DNA from: Rhodospirillaceae bacterium
GTDB taxonomy: Bacteria; Pseudomonadota; Alphaproteobacteria; GCA-2731375
Direction: 5' to 3'
DNA: 43,632 nucleotides
Assembly (NCBI GenBank): GCA_018701215.1
Contig: JABIWH010000038.1
Coordinates: 1 to 43,632, forward strand
Shown one piece after another: positions 1-10,029 of this stretch. Below the pieces are notes generated by a model. It did not search any database and was not told the DNA's origin. It saw only the letters and a program-made list of their open reading frames with translations. Each line of letters begins with the position of its first letter. Position 1 is the first letter of the stretch. Made by a program: the position numbers and the translations under genes.

Positions 1-137
1 GGGATAGTTTCTTTCATGGTGAACCGTAGGTTTTCCTGGTGTCGTTGTTTCGGTCTAGACATCCAAAACACTACGATATTTCAACAGGTTAATCTACGTT
101 CACCGCCTAATTCAAAGGCTGGAGTGAATAATTCAGG
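1..137 (-). mobile_element. putative left tip of an insertion sequence (partial)
   Basis: This stretch is more AT-rich than its surroundings and has no long open frame. Read on the minus strand it starts with CCTGAATTATTCACTCC at 137, which looks like an IS terminal sequence. An ATG at 17 (reading M-K-E-T-I-P) runs off the contig edge. FecR-family homology in the next gene stops abruptly just to the right, as expected if an element had inserted there. The family (perhaps IS1380-like) is a guess from memory, and no target duplication can be checked because only one end is present. Confidence 0.3.
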
Positions 138-164
138 CTAGAGCGGCGCAAGGACAGCATCAAA

Positions 165-1322
<1,158 letters not shown>

Positions 1323-1399
1323 TGCCTGCCGATTTGTCTAAACCGTGACGGTGGCCCGGTGACGATCGCCAGGCCTTCGCCACGTGACACGCAGGGGGC

Positions 1400-3649
1400 G
1401 TGATGGGAATAAGGCGCTTTCTTCCGCGGTTGCTCATAATCGGTTTGGTTGCCGTCATCTACTTGTTTGGCGGTCTGGAACGTTTTGAGTATCTGTTGAT
1501 GGATTTGCGCTTTTCGTTGGTGCAGCGCGATGCCGGGAAGCAGTTGGTTTACGTTGAAATCGATGAGCGCAGTTTGCGCCTGCTTGATGTCTGGCCCTGG
1601 CCCCGCTCTTATCACGCAGAGCTGATTGAGCGGCTGCATGATGCCGGGGCACGCAATATCGCCATGGACATCGATTTCAGCTCCCGCTCCACGCCGGCGA
1701 ACGACGCCTTGCTGGAGCGAGCCCTTGAAAAAGCCAACGGTCAAGTCATCCTGCCCGCCTTCAAGCAATATGCCGGCTTGGAGCGTGACGCTTCATCCCT
1801 TGCGGAAACGGGTCCGCGGCCGCGTTTTGCGGCGCATGTACGCCTTGGCTCCGTGGTCATGCGGCCTGAATTCGACAGTCTGGTACGCCGCACGACGGTA
1901 TCTCTTGCCTGGGGCGGCAAGGAAATTCCCAGCTTCCCAAGCTTGTTGGCAAATGGCCGGGGATCGCCAACAATCAAGAACTACATTGACTTCGGCATCC
2001 GGCTAAACACAATTCCGCGCATCGCCTATGTCGATGTCCTGCGCGGTGAGTTTCCGGAGGCGATGTTCCAGGATCGGGATGTCATCGTTGGTGCTTCGGC
2101 CATCGAATTGGGCGACTATATTGCGGTTCCGCGGCATGGGGCAATTCCAGGCCCGGCCCTGATTGCCTTGTCGGCGGAATCCTTTCGCCAGGACCGCGCC
2201 TTGCGGCGCACTGGCGAATTGCCGACCCTGGCCGTCATGGCCTTGCTGACACTTCTGTTGGCGCCTGGATTGGCGAATTGGTCCTGGCACCGGGGTCTGC
2301 TGACACTGGGCGCCGGTTCGTTAGGCCTTGGTGGCGCGACGGTGGGTCTGCAAGCCGTCATGCCCATCAGCCTGGATATAGCACCTTGGCTATTGGCGCC
2401 GTGGCTCTGCTACGGCTACAGCATGATCGCCCTGATCGACCGTCAAACCCTGCGCATTTTTCAACAGCGCATGGCCGTCCTGCATCGCAGCGCAATGATG
2501 CGGCGCTTTGTCGAAAGTAGTTTCGACGGCATTATCGTGGTCGACCCTTTGGGAAACGTGTCGTTGTTCAACGAGGCAGCCGAAGCGATGTTGGGCTATC
2601 GGGCCGAAGACGTGGTGGGAAAGCCGCCTGACCATCTGTTTGATTTCAGCGATGATGCCGCCGATGCCTTTAGGGTCAGCGATCTGCAGGATCTCAAAAC
2701 CCCGGTCCCGCCCCTGCGCGAGGGCCTGTGTTTGCGCCAGGACGGTGCGACGTTTGTCGTGGAAATATCCATCCGGCGGGCCGTCCTACAGCTTAGCCGC
2801 AACCCCCTGGAACGGCGTGAAGTTCCGCGCACCCATCATTTTCTGGCAATCCGCGACATCACCAAACGCCGTTTGTTGGAAGATACTCAGCGCCAGGCGG
2901 CGGAAGAGGCGATTGCTGCCAGCCGCGCCAAGTCGGAGTTCATGGCCGCAATTTCGCACGAGCTGCGGACGCCGTTGAATGCCATCATCGGCTTCTCCGA
3001 AATGATCAAGGATGAACTGCTCGGCCCGATCGAGAATGACCAGTACAAGGCCTATTCCGCCGATATTCATTCCAGCGGCAGCCAACTTCTCGCCATCATC
3101 AACGATATTATCGACATCACCAAGATCGAGGCGGGCACCACGACCTTGCAGGATGAGCTGATCGACCTGGCGCATTTGCTGGAAACGACGATTGCCCTGA
3201 TTTCCAGCCGGCCCGAGGCCGAGGGCCTGATTATCAAGGACGAGAGCGAAGCCGATTTGCCAAGCCTCCGCGCGGACACCAAGGCGGTGAGGCAACTATT
3301 GCTCAACCTGCTATCCAATGCGGTTAAATTTACCGAAGAAGGCACGGTAATTGTGAAGGCCGCCGTGCTTGGGGACGGGGCCTTGGCGATCACCGTGACG
3401 GATAGCGGCATAGGTATCGCGGAAGATGAAATCGATAAATTGACCCAGCCATTTTACCAGGTCGACAGCTCCCTCGCCCGGAAATTCGAAGGCACGGGCC
3501 TAGGGCTTGCCTTGTCAAAATCACTCGTGGATTTGCATGGCGGCGCCCTGCTTATCGAAAGCGTCGAGGGCGAAGGCACCACCGTGACCTGCCGTTTCCC
3601 AGCCGAGCGGGTGGGGCTGGCAATGACAGACGGGAAAGCCAATTCCTAG
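1400..3649 (+). CDS. CHASE2-domain PAS sensor histidine kinase
   Basis: A membrane sensor kinase of about 749 residues. A first TM (about 6–25) is followed by an extracytoplasmic CHASE2 domain (F-E-Y-L-L-M-D-L-R start, P-W-P-R-S-Y-H motif). A cluster of TM helices lies at about 275–345, a PAS domain starts at about 370, and then come HisKA and HATPase domains. The phosphoacceptor is His520 in AISHELRTPLNAIIGFSE. The N-box (NLLSNAVKFT), G1 (DSGIGI) and G2 (GTGLGLALSK) motifs are intact, so it should be catalytically active. GTG at 1400 and ATG at 1403 are both possible starts after a GCAGGGGG stretch. CHASE2 sensors are frequently paired with FecR-domain proteins like the upstream gene. No response regulator is encoded nearby. 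The input signal is unknown. Confidence 0.88.
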   Translation: MMGIRRFLPRLLIIGLVAVIYLFGGLERFEYLLMDLRFSLVQRDAGKQLVYVEIDERSLRLLDVWPWPRSYHAELIERLHDAGARNIAMDIDFSSRSTPANDALLERALEKANGQVILPAFKQYAGLERDASSLAETGPRPRFAAHVRLGSVVMRPEFDSLVRRTTVSLAWGGKEIPSFPSLLANGRGSPTIKNYIDFGIRLNTIPRIAYVDVLRGEFPEAMFQDRDVIVGASAIELGDYIAVPRHGAIPGPALIALSAESFRQDRALRRTGELPTLAVMALLTLLLAPGLANWSWHRGLLTLGAGSLGLGGATVGLQAVMPISLDIAPWLLAPWLCYGYSMIALIDRQTLRIFQQRMAVLHRSAMMRRFVESSFDGIIVVDPLGNVSLFNEAAEAMLGYRAEDVVGKPPDHLFDFSDDAADAFRVSDLQDLKTPVPPLREGLCLRQDGATFVVEISIRRAVLQLSRNPLERREVPRTHHFLAIRDITKRRLLEDTQRQAAEEAIAASRAKSEFMAAISHELRTPLNAIIGFSEMIKDELLGPIENDQYKAYSADIHSSGSQLLAIINDIIDITKIEAGTTTLQDELIDLAHLLETTIALISSRPEAEGLIIKDESEADLPSLRADTKAVRQLLLNLLSNAVKFTEEGTVIVKAAVLGDGALAITVTDSGIGIAEDEIDKLTQPFYQVDSSLARKFEGTGLGLALSKSLVDLHGGALLIESVEGEGTTVTCRFPAERVGLAMTDGKANS

Positions 3650-3662
3650 ACCATTTTCGCGA

Positions 3663-4259
3663 TCAAACTTCCGCCGAGTAGGGCGGGGCGGGATCGTATT
3701 CCATATTGCGCTGCACTTTGCGGGCAAAGGCGGGCTCGTACATTTCCCCAATCAGCCACAATGACATATCGATGCCGGCGGAGACCCCGGCGGAGCTGAC
3801 AACATTGCCGTCCCGGACATAGCGGACATTCTCCAGCACCTCGCCCGCCTTGCCCCGCTTGCGAACCATCTCGATCGCCCCCCAATGGGTGGTGATCCGC
3901 TTGCCCGCCGCCGGGCCAGCCTCGGCCAGCAACAACGACCCGGTGCATACCGAAGTGACCCATTGGCAGCCCTTGGCCACCTCGGCGATCCAGCTCAGCA
4001 AGGCCGGATTGTCAACTTCGGTGCGCGTGCCCATGCCGCCCGGCACCAGTAATACATCCAGCTTTGGCGCGTCGGCGATACTGTGATCCATCACAATGCG
4101 CATGCCCTTGTTACAGGTCACCGTGCCGCCATGTTCCGAAATCGAGACCACGGCTATGTCATCGCGCTCCTTCGATGCCATGGTAAAGACTTCCCATGGG
4201 CCAATGGCGTCGAGCTCCTCCGTGCCTTCGAAAAACAGAATTCCAAACGTCGTCGTCAT
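3663..4259 (-). CDS. DJ-1/PfpI family protein, isonitrile-hydratase-like
   Basis: A 198-residue single-domain DJ-1/PfpI (class I glutamine amidotransferase-like) protein. The nucleophile-elbow cysteine is Cys105 in VTSVCTGSLLLAEAG, and the acidic partner is in the N-terminal F-F-E-G-T-E-E-L-D segment. The C-T-G-S-L-L-L plus T-T-H-W pattern is typical of the isocyanide hydratase (InhA)-like branch, which hydrates isonitriles to N-formamides. Many branch members are only annotated by analogy, so the substrate is uncertain. ATG 4259 is chosen over the ATG at 4274 because GGGGAG lies 7 bases before it. It is convergent with the upstream kinase gene (13 bp gap) and runs in the same direction as the MFS gene behind it. 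Confidence 0.75.
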   Translation of the reverse strand: MTTTFGILFFEGTEELDAIGPWEVFTMASKERDDIAVVSISEHGGTVTCNKGMRIVMDHSIADAPKLDVLLVPGGMGTRTEVDNPALLSWIAEVAKGCQWVTSVCTGSLLLAEAGPAAGKRITTHWGAIEMVRKRGKAGEVLENVRYVRDGNVVSSAGVSAGIDMSLWLIGEMYEPAFARKVQRNMEYDPAPPYSAEV

Positions 4260-4328
4260 GGCAACACTCCCCATAAGTTTCCGGGGCGCGAGTATACTGG
4301 CAAACCCGGAAACGCCCTATACTGCATG

Positions 4329-5552
4329 TCAATGAGCTGCCCGCCACGACAGCAGGCGGACGGCGATGGCCCCGGCCAGGATGACCGCGCCCGTCGCGGC
4401 AAAGGCCCAGCCCCAGCTGTCGGCGGTTTGGCCATTGCCCGTGTGATCCAGGATCACGCCGAACAGCACCGGTCCCGACAGGCCACCGGCACCGGCGGCG
4501 ACACCATAGACGGCGACCGTATTGCCGCGTTGGGCCGGGTCGGAGGCGGTTACCGCGCCGGCATTCAAGACACCCGAATCCGCTAGCACGAATAGATTAT
4601 GCAACAGCACGAAGCCGGCCAGCAGCCACAACGACCAGGCGGCGGAAAAGCCCACGAACAGAGCCCCGATGGCAGAGGCGGTCATAACCAGAAAAGCCGC
4701 GCGGGCATAGCCGGCCCGGTGACCTGCCTCGCCCCCCGCCATGGAGGTGGGCACGCCGATCAGAATTAACAATGTGGCAACCAGCGGCACGTTGAAGCCG
4801 GCGGGCATCTCGGGCCGTACGGCAACCACCCAGGTTAGGAAGGCCACGGTCCAGCCGCGCACCGCCAGCAATTCAAAGTGATGTGCGAACGAGGCGATGA
4901 TATAGCCAAAGGCGGCGCGGTTGCGGACCACCAAAGCAAAATCCGGAATAAACCGCAGCCCCGCGGGTGTGTCTCCCGCCCCTCTGGACGCGGCGCCTTC
5001 GGGTTCGACAGGGGGCAGCAGAAACAGGATCAGACCGGCGGCGATCAGGTTGGTGATGGCGGGCAGGACAAAGGCCCACTCCCAGCCAAAGGCGTCCCGG
5101 GTCTCCGCCGCCGCCAGCAGGGAGAGGGATGAACAGACCGCGAATGAAGAGACATAGATCGAGGCGGCCCGGCCCTTGCCCTCGCCGCTTATCCGGTCGG
5201 CGATTGCCTTGACGCCGGGCAGATAGGTCCAGGCATAGCCCAACCCCTGCAGGATGCGAAAGGACAAGGCGCTCCAAAACCCGTCGGCAAGGCCCATGCC
5301 GCCATAACCAATGACGTTAATGATGGCGCCCAGGATCAACAAGCGGCGGGCATCGACGCGGTCGGTGATGCCGATGAATGCGACGCCGAACAAATTCGCC
5401 AGGTAGGGAATGCCCGCGATCCAGCCGGCCTCGGTATTGCTCAACGACCACATGTCCACGAACTGCGGCAACAGGGCGGGCACCGCGTGCATGCCGAACA
5501 AAGTCAGGCCGAGGAAGCTGCACATCAGGATAATCAAACGGCCCATGGGCAT
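4329..5552 (-). CDS. MFS transporter
   Basis: A 407-residue inner-membrane permease with about 12 hydrophobic helices and the major facilitator loop 2–3 region (I-T-D-R-V-D-A-R-R at about 62–70). A hydrophilic central loop near 190–205 separates the two halves. The N-terminus starts directly with TM1 (LIILMCSFLGLTLFG). An alternative ATG lies two codons downstream, and neither start has a clear ribosome-binding site. Substrate cannot be inferred; the neighbours are a DJ-1 protein (downstream) and a Rossmann-fold reductase-like protein (upstream). Confidence 0.8.
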   Translation of the reverse strand: MPMGRLIILMCSFLGLTLFGMHAVPALLPQFVDMWSLSNTEAGWIAGIPYLANLFGVAFIGITDRVDARRLLILGAIINVIGYGGMGLADGFWSALSFRILQGLGYAWTYLPGVKAIADRISGEGKGRAASIYVSSFAVCSSLSLLAAAETRDAFGWEWAFVLPAITNLIAAGLILFLLPPVEPEGAASRGAGDTPAGLRFIPDFALVVRNRAAFGYIIASFAHHFELLAVRGWTVAFLTWVVAVRPEMPAGFNVPLVATLLILIGVPTSMAGGEAGHRAGYARAAFLVMTASAIGALFVGFSAAWSLWLLAGFVLLHNLFVLADSGVLNAGAVTASDPAQRGNTVAVYGVAAGAGGLSGPVLFGVILDHTGNGQTADSWGWAFAATGAVILAGAIAVRLLSWRAAH

Positions 5553-5587
5553 CTAGCGACCGCCCCCGATACAATTTGTCATCCTGC

Positions 5588-5640
5588 CCAACACCCCACT
5601 CAATCCCGCCTGCCACAATAGGCGAGGCTTGGGGTGTGGG
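5588..5640 (-). other. long-stem hairpin in the leader of the MFS gene
   Basis: The arms ACACCCCA (5591–5598) and TGGGGTGT (5630–5637) pair perfectly, extendable by three more pairs across one bulged A. An inner stem CGCCT/AGGCG (about 5607–5624) nests inside. It lies between the end of the upstream minus-strand gene (5664) and the MFS start (5552). There is no T-run on either side, so it is not a classical intrinsic terminator. It could be a leader structure or an RNA-processing site. Confidence 0.35.
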
Positions 5641-5663
5641 CTAGGGTTTACCGGCCGGCCAGC

Positions 5664-6872
5664 TCAGTCTTGGTGTGAAATGCTCGATTGCAGGGAGCGT
5701 GGTTCGCCAAGGGAAAATATGGGATCTTCGCGCTGCATGCCGAAGGTGAAGAAATACGGCGGCGTGCCCCTGAAGTCATGTTGGCGCAAGGTCTCGTAAA
5801 AGCGTTGCGCATCACTTGCCGTAACGGGTCCGATGGTTTCGGGCAGGCCGTAACGCGGCGTCAAATGGGCCGAATAGAGGCAGCCGGTCAGGCAATCCGG
5901 CCACGGGTTCGCCATTTGGGGAATGATCGCCCGCAGCTCGTTAAGGTCGGCATCGTCGGGCTCGAGCGGCATATGATCCACGGTGAAGTCAGCCGGTCCC
6001 TGGAAGGCGCCGGCGATGGTGATCATGATATCCGCCGGCCCCTGCATGCGTTTGACCGCCTTGTAGGTGTTGTAGCCGAGGGGAAAGGAATCATCGACGA
6101 TCAGGGTGCCGGGCGCCAGGGCATCTATGTCGATGACCTCCGGGCCGGACGTCGCGGAAAGAATAAGGCTAATTTTTGGGTAGAGTTCGGCGGGCAGGCT
6201 TTGCTCTTCCTCGACGGTGATGATGTCGATCCGGGCGGCGGGGATTTTATAGTCGCCAATCAGATCCGCCTTTAGCTGTTCCAGATGAGCTTGCTTTTTG
6301 GCCACATCCACCAGATAGATCCGCCGCGGCGCCGGTCGGGCGGCCATCAGCTTGGTGATACCCTCGCCGATCGAACCCAGGCCGACGAAGGCGACCCGCT
6401 CGTCCTGATAGCTGCGCCCGGCAAATTCGAGCAGGCGGTCAATGTTAAGCGCGAAGGCCGCCACCACCGCCGCATGCCCGGATGTTAGTTGCAGCGCGTT
6501 CAGTTCCGGCTTTTCCGCCGCGCGCGCGCGAACGGCGTTGACGATGCTGGTAGCGTAATCGGTGGCGGCGGGGATCATGCCAGTGAAGGAAACGCACTTA
6601 GCCCCAAGCTGGGCCGCCAGTTCGACGCCCTTGAGGGCGGCGTCCAGGGTCCGCTGCTTGTCCTTGAACATATCCATATCGGTCACGGGGATGAGAATGA
6701 TGCCAAGCTTGCCGAATTCCGAGCGCAGCACATGGGAGAGATAGGCTTCCCCGCCCATGGCTTGCTGGCAAATCTGGTTGGCGGCGGACGCCGCTTCGGC
6801 GCGATGGGCCGCCGAGGGGCTATGCGCGGGTACGGCCACCAGCGAGGCGGCGTCAACGGTCGGGACTGGCAT
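5664..6872 (-). CDS. Rossmann-fold NAD(P)-binding protein, acyl-ACP reductase/dehydrogenase-like
   Basis: A 402-residue soluble protein. The nucleotide-binding motif VAFVGLGSIGEGITKLM (GxGxxG) sits in the middle of the chain. Before it is a segment (V-S-F-T-G-M-I-P-A-A-T-D-Y, then L-T-S-G-H-A-A-V-V-A) that recalls the G-F-T-S-I and T-T-G-N-T-H-T-A-Y motifs of cyanobacterial long-chain acyl-ACP reductase. A Cys in D-C-L-T-G-C-L-Y-S-A could match the catalytic Cys of that family. This is similarity by eye and weak; a shikimate- or alanine-dehydrogenase-like enzyme is an alternative. The ATG at 6872 follows AGGAAAC at a good distance. It is co-directional with nadE (115 bp upstream) and the MFS gene. 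Confidence 0.5.
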   Translation of the reverse strand: MPVPTVDAASLVAVPAHSPSAAHRAEAASAANQICQQAMGGEAYLSHVLRSEFGKLGIILIPVTDMDMFKDKQRTLDAALKGVELAAQLGAKCVSFTGMIPAATDYATSIVNAVRARAAEKPELNALQLTSGHAAVVAAFALNIDRLLEFAGRSYQDERVAFVGLGSIGEGITKLMAARPAPRRIYLVDVAKKQAHLEQLKADLIGDYKIPAARIDIITVEEEQSLPAELYPKISLILSATSGPEVIDIDALAPGTLIVDDSFPLGYNTYKAVKRMQGPADIMITIAGAFQGPADFTVDHMPLEPDDADLNELRAIIPQMANPWPDCLTGCLYSAHLTPRYGLPETIGPVTASDAQRFYETLRQHDFRGTPPYFFTFGMQREDPIFSLGEPRSLQSSISHQD

Positions 6873-6987
6873 TTGACGTTTCCTATACGTTTGTTGGCAG
6901 GTTCTAAGCCATGCCTTTCAAGAGCTCTCGATGCCGGGCGCCGGTATTGCGAAACAGTCCCCATTTGCCTGCAATAACGGCTACCGG

Positions 6988-7824
6988 CTAGTCGTGAATC
7001 GTTGCGATTGCCTGCCGCTTATGTTCGGTTCGAAGGTAAATCCCGATGATCCGCTCTCTTGCTTCGGGATCAATGGCCTTACCTTCCAGAAAATCATCAA
7101 TCTGGTCGTAACTGAGGCCCAGCGCGTCTTCATCGGGCTTTGCCGGCGCCAGGCTTTCCAGATCGGCGGTGGGCGCCTTGGTGATCAGTTTTTCGGGCGC
7201 GCCCATATTGGCGGCCAGCATCCGCACCTGACGTTTGTTCAGACCGAACAGCGGCGCCATATCGCAGGCGCCGTCGCCATGCTTGGTATAGAACCCGGTG
7301 ACGTTTTCCGCCGAATGATCGGTGCCGATGACCAGCCCGCCCAGCAGGCCGGCGATTTCGTATTGCGCCACCATGCGCATGCGCGCCTTGACATTACCCT
7401 TGGCGAAATCCTGTATGGACTCGCTCTGCTCCGGTATGTTCTGTTCCTGCAGGGCTTTTAGGGTCGATTGATGGATCGCGTCCGAGCCGTCCTTTACATC
7501 GACGCTAACGCTCAGGCTAGGCTGGATAAAGGCCAGCGCCGCCTGGGCATCCTCTTCATCCGCCTGCACTCCATAAGGCAAGCGCACGGCGACAAACTTA
7601 TAGTCGCCGTCGTCGACCGCCGCCTCGTTCAGCTCGTTGACCGCCAACTGCGCCAGCCGTCCGCAAGTACTGGAATCGATGCCGCCGCTAATGCCCAGCA
7701 CCAGATGGTTGAGGCCCGAGCCCTGTATCATACCCTTGATGAAATCCACCCGCCGCCGGATCTCGAAATCCACATCGATCTCCGGTAGGACCTTCATTTC
7801 AGCTACAATCGAGTTCTGGTTCAT
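6988..7824 (-). CDS. nadE: ammonia-dependent NAD+ synthetase
   Basis: A 278-residue cytosolic enzyme that converts deamido-NAD+ plus ammonia and ATP into NAD+. The ATP-PPi loop SGGIDSST is at residues 46–53. The E-I-R-R-R-V-D-F-I-K segment before it and the E-H-K-R-Q-A-I segment near the end match the E. coli-type NadE (about 275 residues). There is no glutaminase domain, so free ammonia is the nitrogen donor. GTG 7839 and ATG 7833 lie upstream in frame, but GGAG is placed 9 bases before ATG 7824, which also fits the family length. It faces the same way as its neighbours, with no overlap. Confidence 0.92.
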   Translation of the reverse strand: MNQNSIVAEMKVLPEIDVDFEIRRRVDFIKGMIQGSGLNHLVLGISGGIDSSTCGRLAQLAVNELNEAAVDDGDYKFVAVRLPYGVQADEEDAQAALAFIQPSLSVSVDVKDGSDAIHQSTLKALQEQNIPEQSESIQDFAKGNVKARMRMVAQYEIAGLLGGLVIGTDHSAENVTGFYTKHGDGACDMAPLFGLNKRQVRMLAANMGAPEKLITKAPTADLESLAPAKPDEDALGLSYDQIDDFLEGKAIDPEARERIIGIYLRTEHKRQAIATIHD

Positions 7825-7944
7825 AATTCCCATCTCCACCGGTTAACAAAGACCGCACAGAATACCCTATTCTGTATCCTAGATGAATAGACGCAAGGGT
7901 GGTTGACGAGCATCAAGCCGCCATCAGCCCAGTCCGCCGTCAAA

Positions 7945-8337
7945 CTAGCCCTCGGTCAAACGGTGCGCGGCGGCGACGATGTCCGTTAGTTTCGAGCCGG
8001 GCGGATAGACTTCGACGCCAATGGCTTCCAATTCCTTCTTGGCCCAGGGCGCGACCGTGCCGCCGGCGAAGATAGGCACTTCTGGCAGCTGTTCGCGCAG
8101 CATGGCGACGGTCCGTTTGACCACATCGATATGACCGCAGATGTTCAGGCCGATCAGGTCCGGTTTGTCCCGCGATGCCGCCGCCGCCGTTTCCTCCGGC
8201 GTTGCCATGCCCAGCATCATAACGTCGAAGCCGGCCTCTTCCAACGCGCCGGTAACCAGCAGCGGGCCGCGCCAATGGCCGTCCAGGCCGGTCTTGACGA
8301 ACAGCACTTTTCGCGTGTTTCGTAGATCCGTACTCAT
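7945..8337 (-). CDS. cobalamin-binding small subunit of an acyl-CoA mutase
   Basis: A 130-residue stand-alone B12-binding domain, like the C-terminal domain of methylmalonyl-CoA mutase. The DxHxxG motif that supplies the lower-axial His is present (G-L-D-G-H-W-R-G), as is the G-G of V-P-I-F-A-G-G-T-V. The usual S-x-L motif is not evident (G-L-N-I-C instead). It follows the large-subunit gene by 11 bp, and its AGGA ribosome-binding site overlaps the large-subunit stop codon (TAGGA), so the two are co-translated and presumably form one enzyme. The ATG at 8337 is preferred; TTG 8343 and GTG 8340 are in frame just upstream. Confidence 0.85.
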   Translation of the reverse strand: MSTDLRNTRKVLFVKTGLDGHWRGPLLVTGALEEAGFDVMMLGMATPEETAAAASRDKPDLIGLNICGHIDVVKRTVAMLREQLPEVPIFAGGTVAPWAKKELEAIGVEVYPPGSKLTDIVAAAHRLTEG

Positions 8338-8348
8338 CACCAAAATTC

Positions 8349-9968
8349 CTAAATAGGTGTGGCCCAGTCACCATAGGCAGCGCGGAAGACCTCGCCGAAC
8401 TCGCCCACCGTGACCTCCGCATCACAGGCTTCGAGCATCGCCGGCATGATATTCCTATCGGAGCGGCAGGCCGCCGCGACATCTTTCAGTGCCGTGTCGG
8501 CACGTTTGCCGTCCCGCTCGGCCCTGACCGCCTGCAAGCGCTCATTGGCCCGGGCCCACTCGCCGCCTTGGCCGCGAAAACCATCCATCTCGAACGGCGT
8601 CTCGTCATCCTCGTATTTGGTGACGCCGACCAGTTCGGCCTCGCCGCTTTCCAACCGGTGCTGGAAGGCCAGCTGATTTTCCGCCGCCTTGCCATGCAGC
8701 CAGCCGCTGTCCAGGGCGCGCAGGAAGCCGCCCTGTTCCTGGATCTCGTCGAAAAACGCCCAGGCTTTTTCCTCCACTTCCGCCGTCAGGCTTTCGACAA
8801 AATATGATCCCGCTAGGGGATCGGCCACGGCGGGGACATTGGTTTCCTCCTGCAGGATTTGCTGGATCCGCAGGGACATCTGATGGGCATGTTCAGACGG
8901 AATGGACAGCGCCTCGTCGTAACCCGAGACGCCGAGGGACTGCGTGCCGCCCAGGACCGAGGCCAGGGCCATCAGGGTGCCGCGGGCGATATTGTTCAGG
9001 GGCTGTTGATAGGTCATGGCGGAGCCGGCGGTGACGATATGCAGGCGCAGGGCCTTGACCTTCGGATCGGTGATGCCATAGCGGCGGCTGACCAGGTCGT
9101 GCCACATTTTGCGCGCCGCGCGCAGCTTGGCGATCTCCTCGAAGAAATCCATGGCGACGCGAAAGTTCATGCCGCCCACCGAGCGCGCCGCCACCTCGAC
9201 CGGGATATTGCCCCGGCGCTTGATCTCGTCGAGATACTCAGTGGCGTTGGCCATCACCGCGCCCAGCTCCTGCCAGGCGTTCAGGCCGGAATCGGCACCA
9301 TTGTAGCCCGCGACGGAGACCGGCACCCAGCGCTTCATATGCTCGGCGCAGAATTCGATAATGTCGCAGTTGAAACGCAGGCCGGCATCGGTAGGGATCT
9401 GCTGTTTGGTGACGCAACCCAGGTAGGTCAGGAAGAAATCGCTCTGCCCGGTGCCGGGCAGGGTGGCGAGGTCCAGGCCCCGGCGCTTGGCCACGGACCA
9501 GTAACACCCAAGCGCGAACGGCGCATGCTGGACCACGCCGCCGCCCGGATGGCCATAGGTTTTCGCCAGATCGATGCCATTCAGCACGGTTTCATAATCC
9601 CGGACGCTCTGGATCACCGCACCGGTCAGGCCGACGTCTTCCTTGCGCGCCAGGACTTCGGGGTGATCCACATTGTACATATGGTCGGCGGTGTTGCGGT
9701 CGTGCTCCATGATGAAGCCGGTCTCGCCATGTTCGAGGAGAAAGCGGATGCGTTCGCCTTCTTCCTCCGGGCTGCCGAAACCGCTGAGTTGAAAGATCCG
9801 CCACGGCTTGCCTCGGTACATTTCCGTGTAGGCGCCGCGCATATAGGGCGCCGCACCAGGCGGTGCCTGCATGGCCTCTTGATGACTGTCCGGAATATCC
9901 TCCGGGCCATAAGCGCCCTTCAGCGGGATGTTCGAGACGGTGCGCCACTTATTTTCAGATGTGGACAT
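8349..9968 (-). CDS. large (catalytic TIM-barrel) subunit of a divergent B12-dependent acyl-CoA mutase
   Basis: A 539-residue methylmalonyl-CoA-mutase-family barrel lacking its own B12 domain, which is supplied by the next gene. Family landmarks are P-Y-M-R-G-A-Y, Y-N-V-D-H-P (Tyr98 aligned with the substrate Tyr of MCM), G-M-N-F near the barrel end, GGTQSLGVSGYDEAL, and V-A-D-P-L-A-G-S-Y. Two active-site positions differ. The Arg that binds the methylmalonyl carboxylate aligns with Cys185, and the catalytic His of S-G-Y-H aligns with Asn223 (A-G-Y-N). It is therefore unlikely to be a true methylmalonyl-CoA mutase; the substrate is unknown. No MeaB/MeaI-type G-protein chaperone is adjacent. 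A quinone-oxidoreductase gene lies 61 bp upstream on the same strand. Confidence 0.85.
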   Translation of the reverse strand: MSTSENKWRTVSNIPLKGAYGPEDIPDSHQEAMQAPPGAAPYMRGAYTEMYRGKPWRIFQLSGFGSPEEEGERIRFLLEHGETGFIMEHDRNTADHMYNVDHPEVLARKEDVGLTGAVIQSVRDYETVLNGIDLAKTYGHPGGGVVQHAPFALGCYWSVAKRRGLDLATLPGTGQSDFFLTYLGCVTKQQIPTDAGLRFNCDIIEFCAEHMKRWVPVSVAGYNGADSGLNAWQELGAVMANATEYLDEIKRRGNIPVEVAARSVGGMNFRVAMDFFEEIAKLRAARKMWHDLVSRRYGITDPKVKALRLHIVTAGSAMTYQQPLNNIARGTLMALASVLGGTQSLGVSGYDEALSIPSEHAHQMSLRIQQILQEETNVPAVADPLAGSYFVESLTAEVEEKAWAFFDEIQEQGGFLRALDSGWLHGKAAENQLAFQHRLESGEAELVGVTKYEDDETPFEMDGFRGQGGEWARANERLQAVRAERDGKRADTALKDVAAACRSDRNIMPAMLEACDAEVTVGEFGEVFRAAYGDWATPI

Positions 9969-10029
9969 TTCCTGGCCTCATTCGTTTCCTCGAGAGCAAG
10001 CCTAGCAAATTATCGCCTCGGGGACAGCG

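Noticed and set aside
7940..8482. A 180-codon minus-strand frame over the B12-binding gene
   Set aside because: It overlaps two well-identified genes in another frame and has Arg/Ala/Gly-rich composition without family features.
8349..9968. Calling the mutase a methylmalonyl-CoA mutase
   Set aside because: The carboxylate-binding Arg and the catalytic His are both replaced, so only the broader acyl-CoA mutase family is supported.
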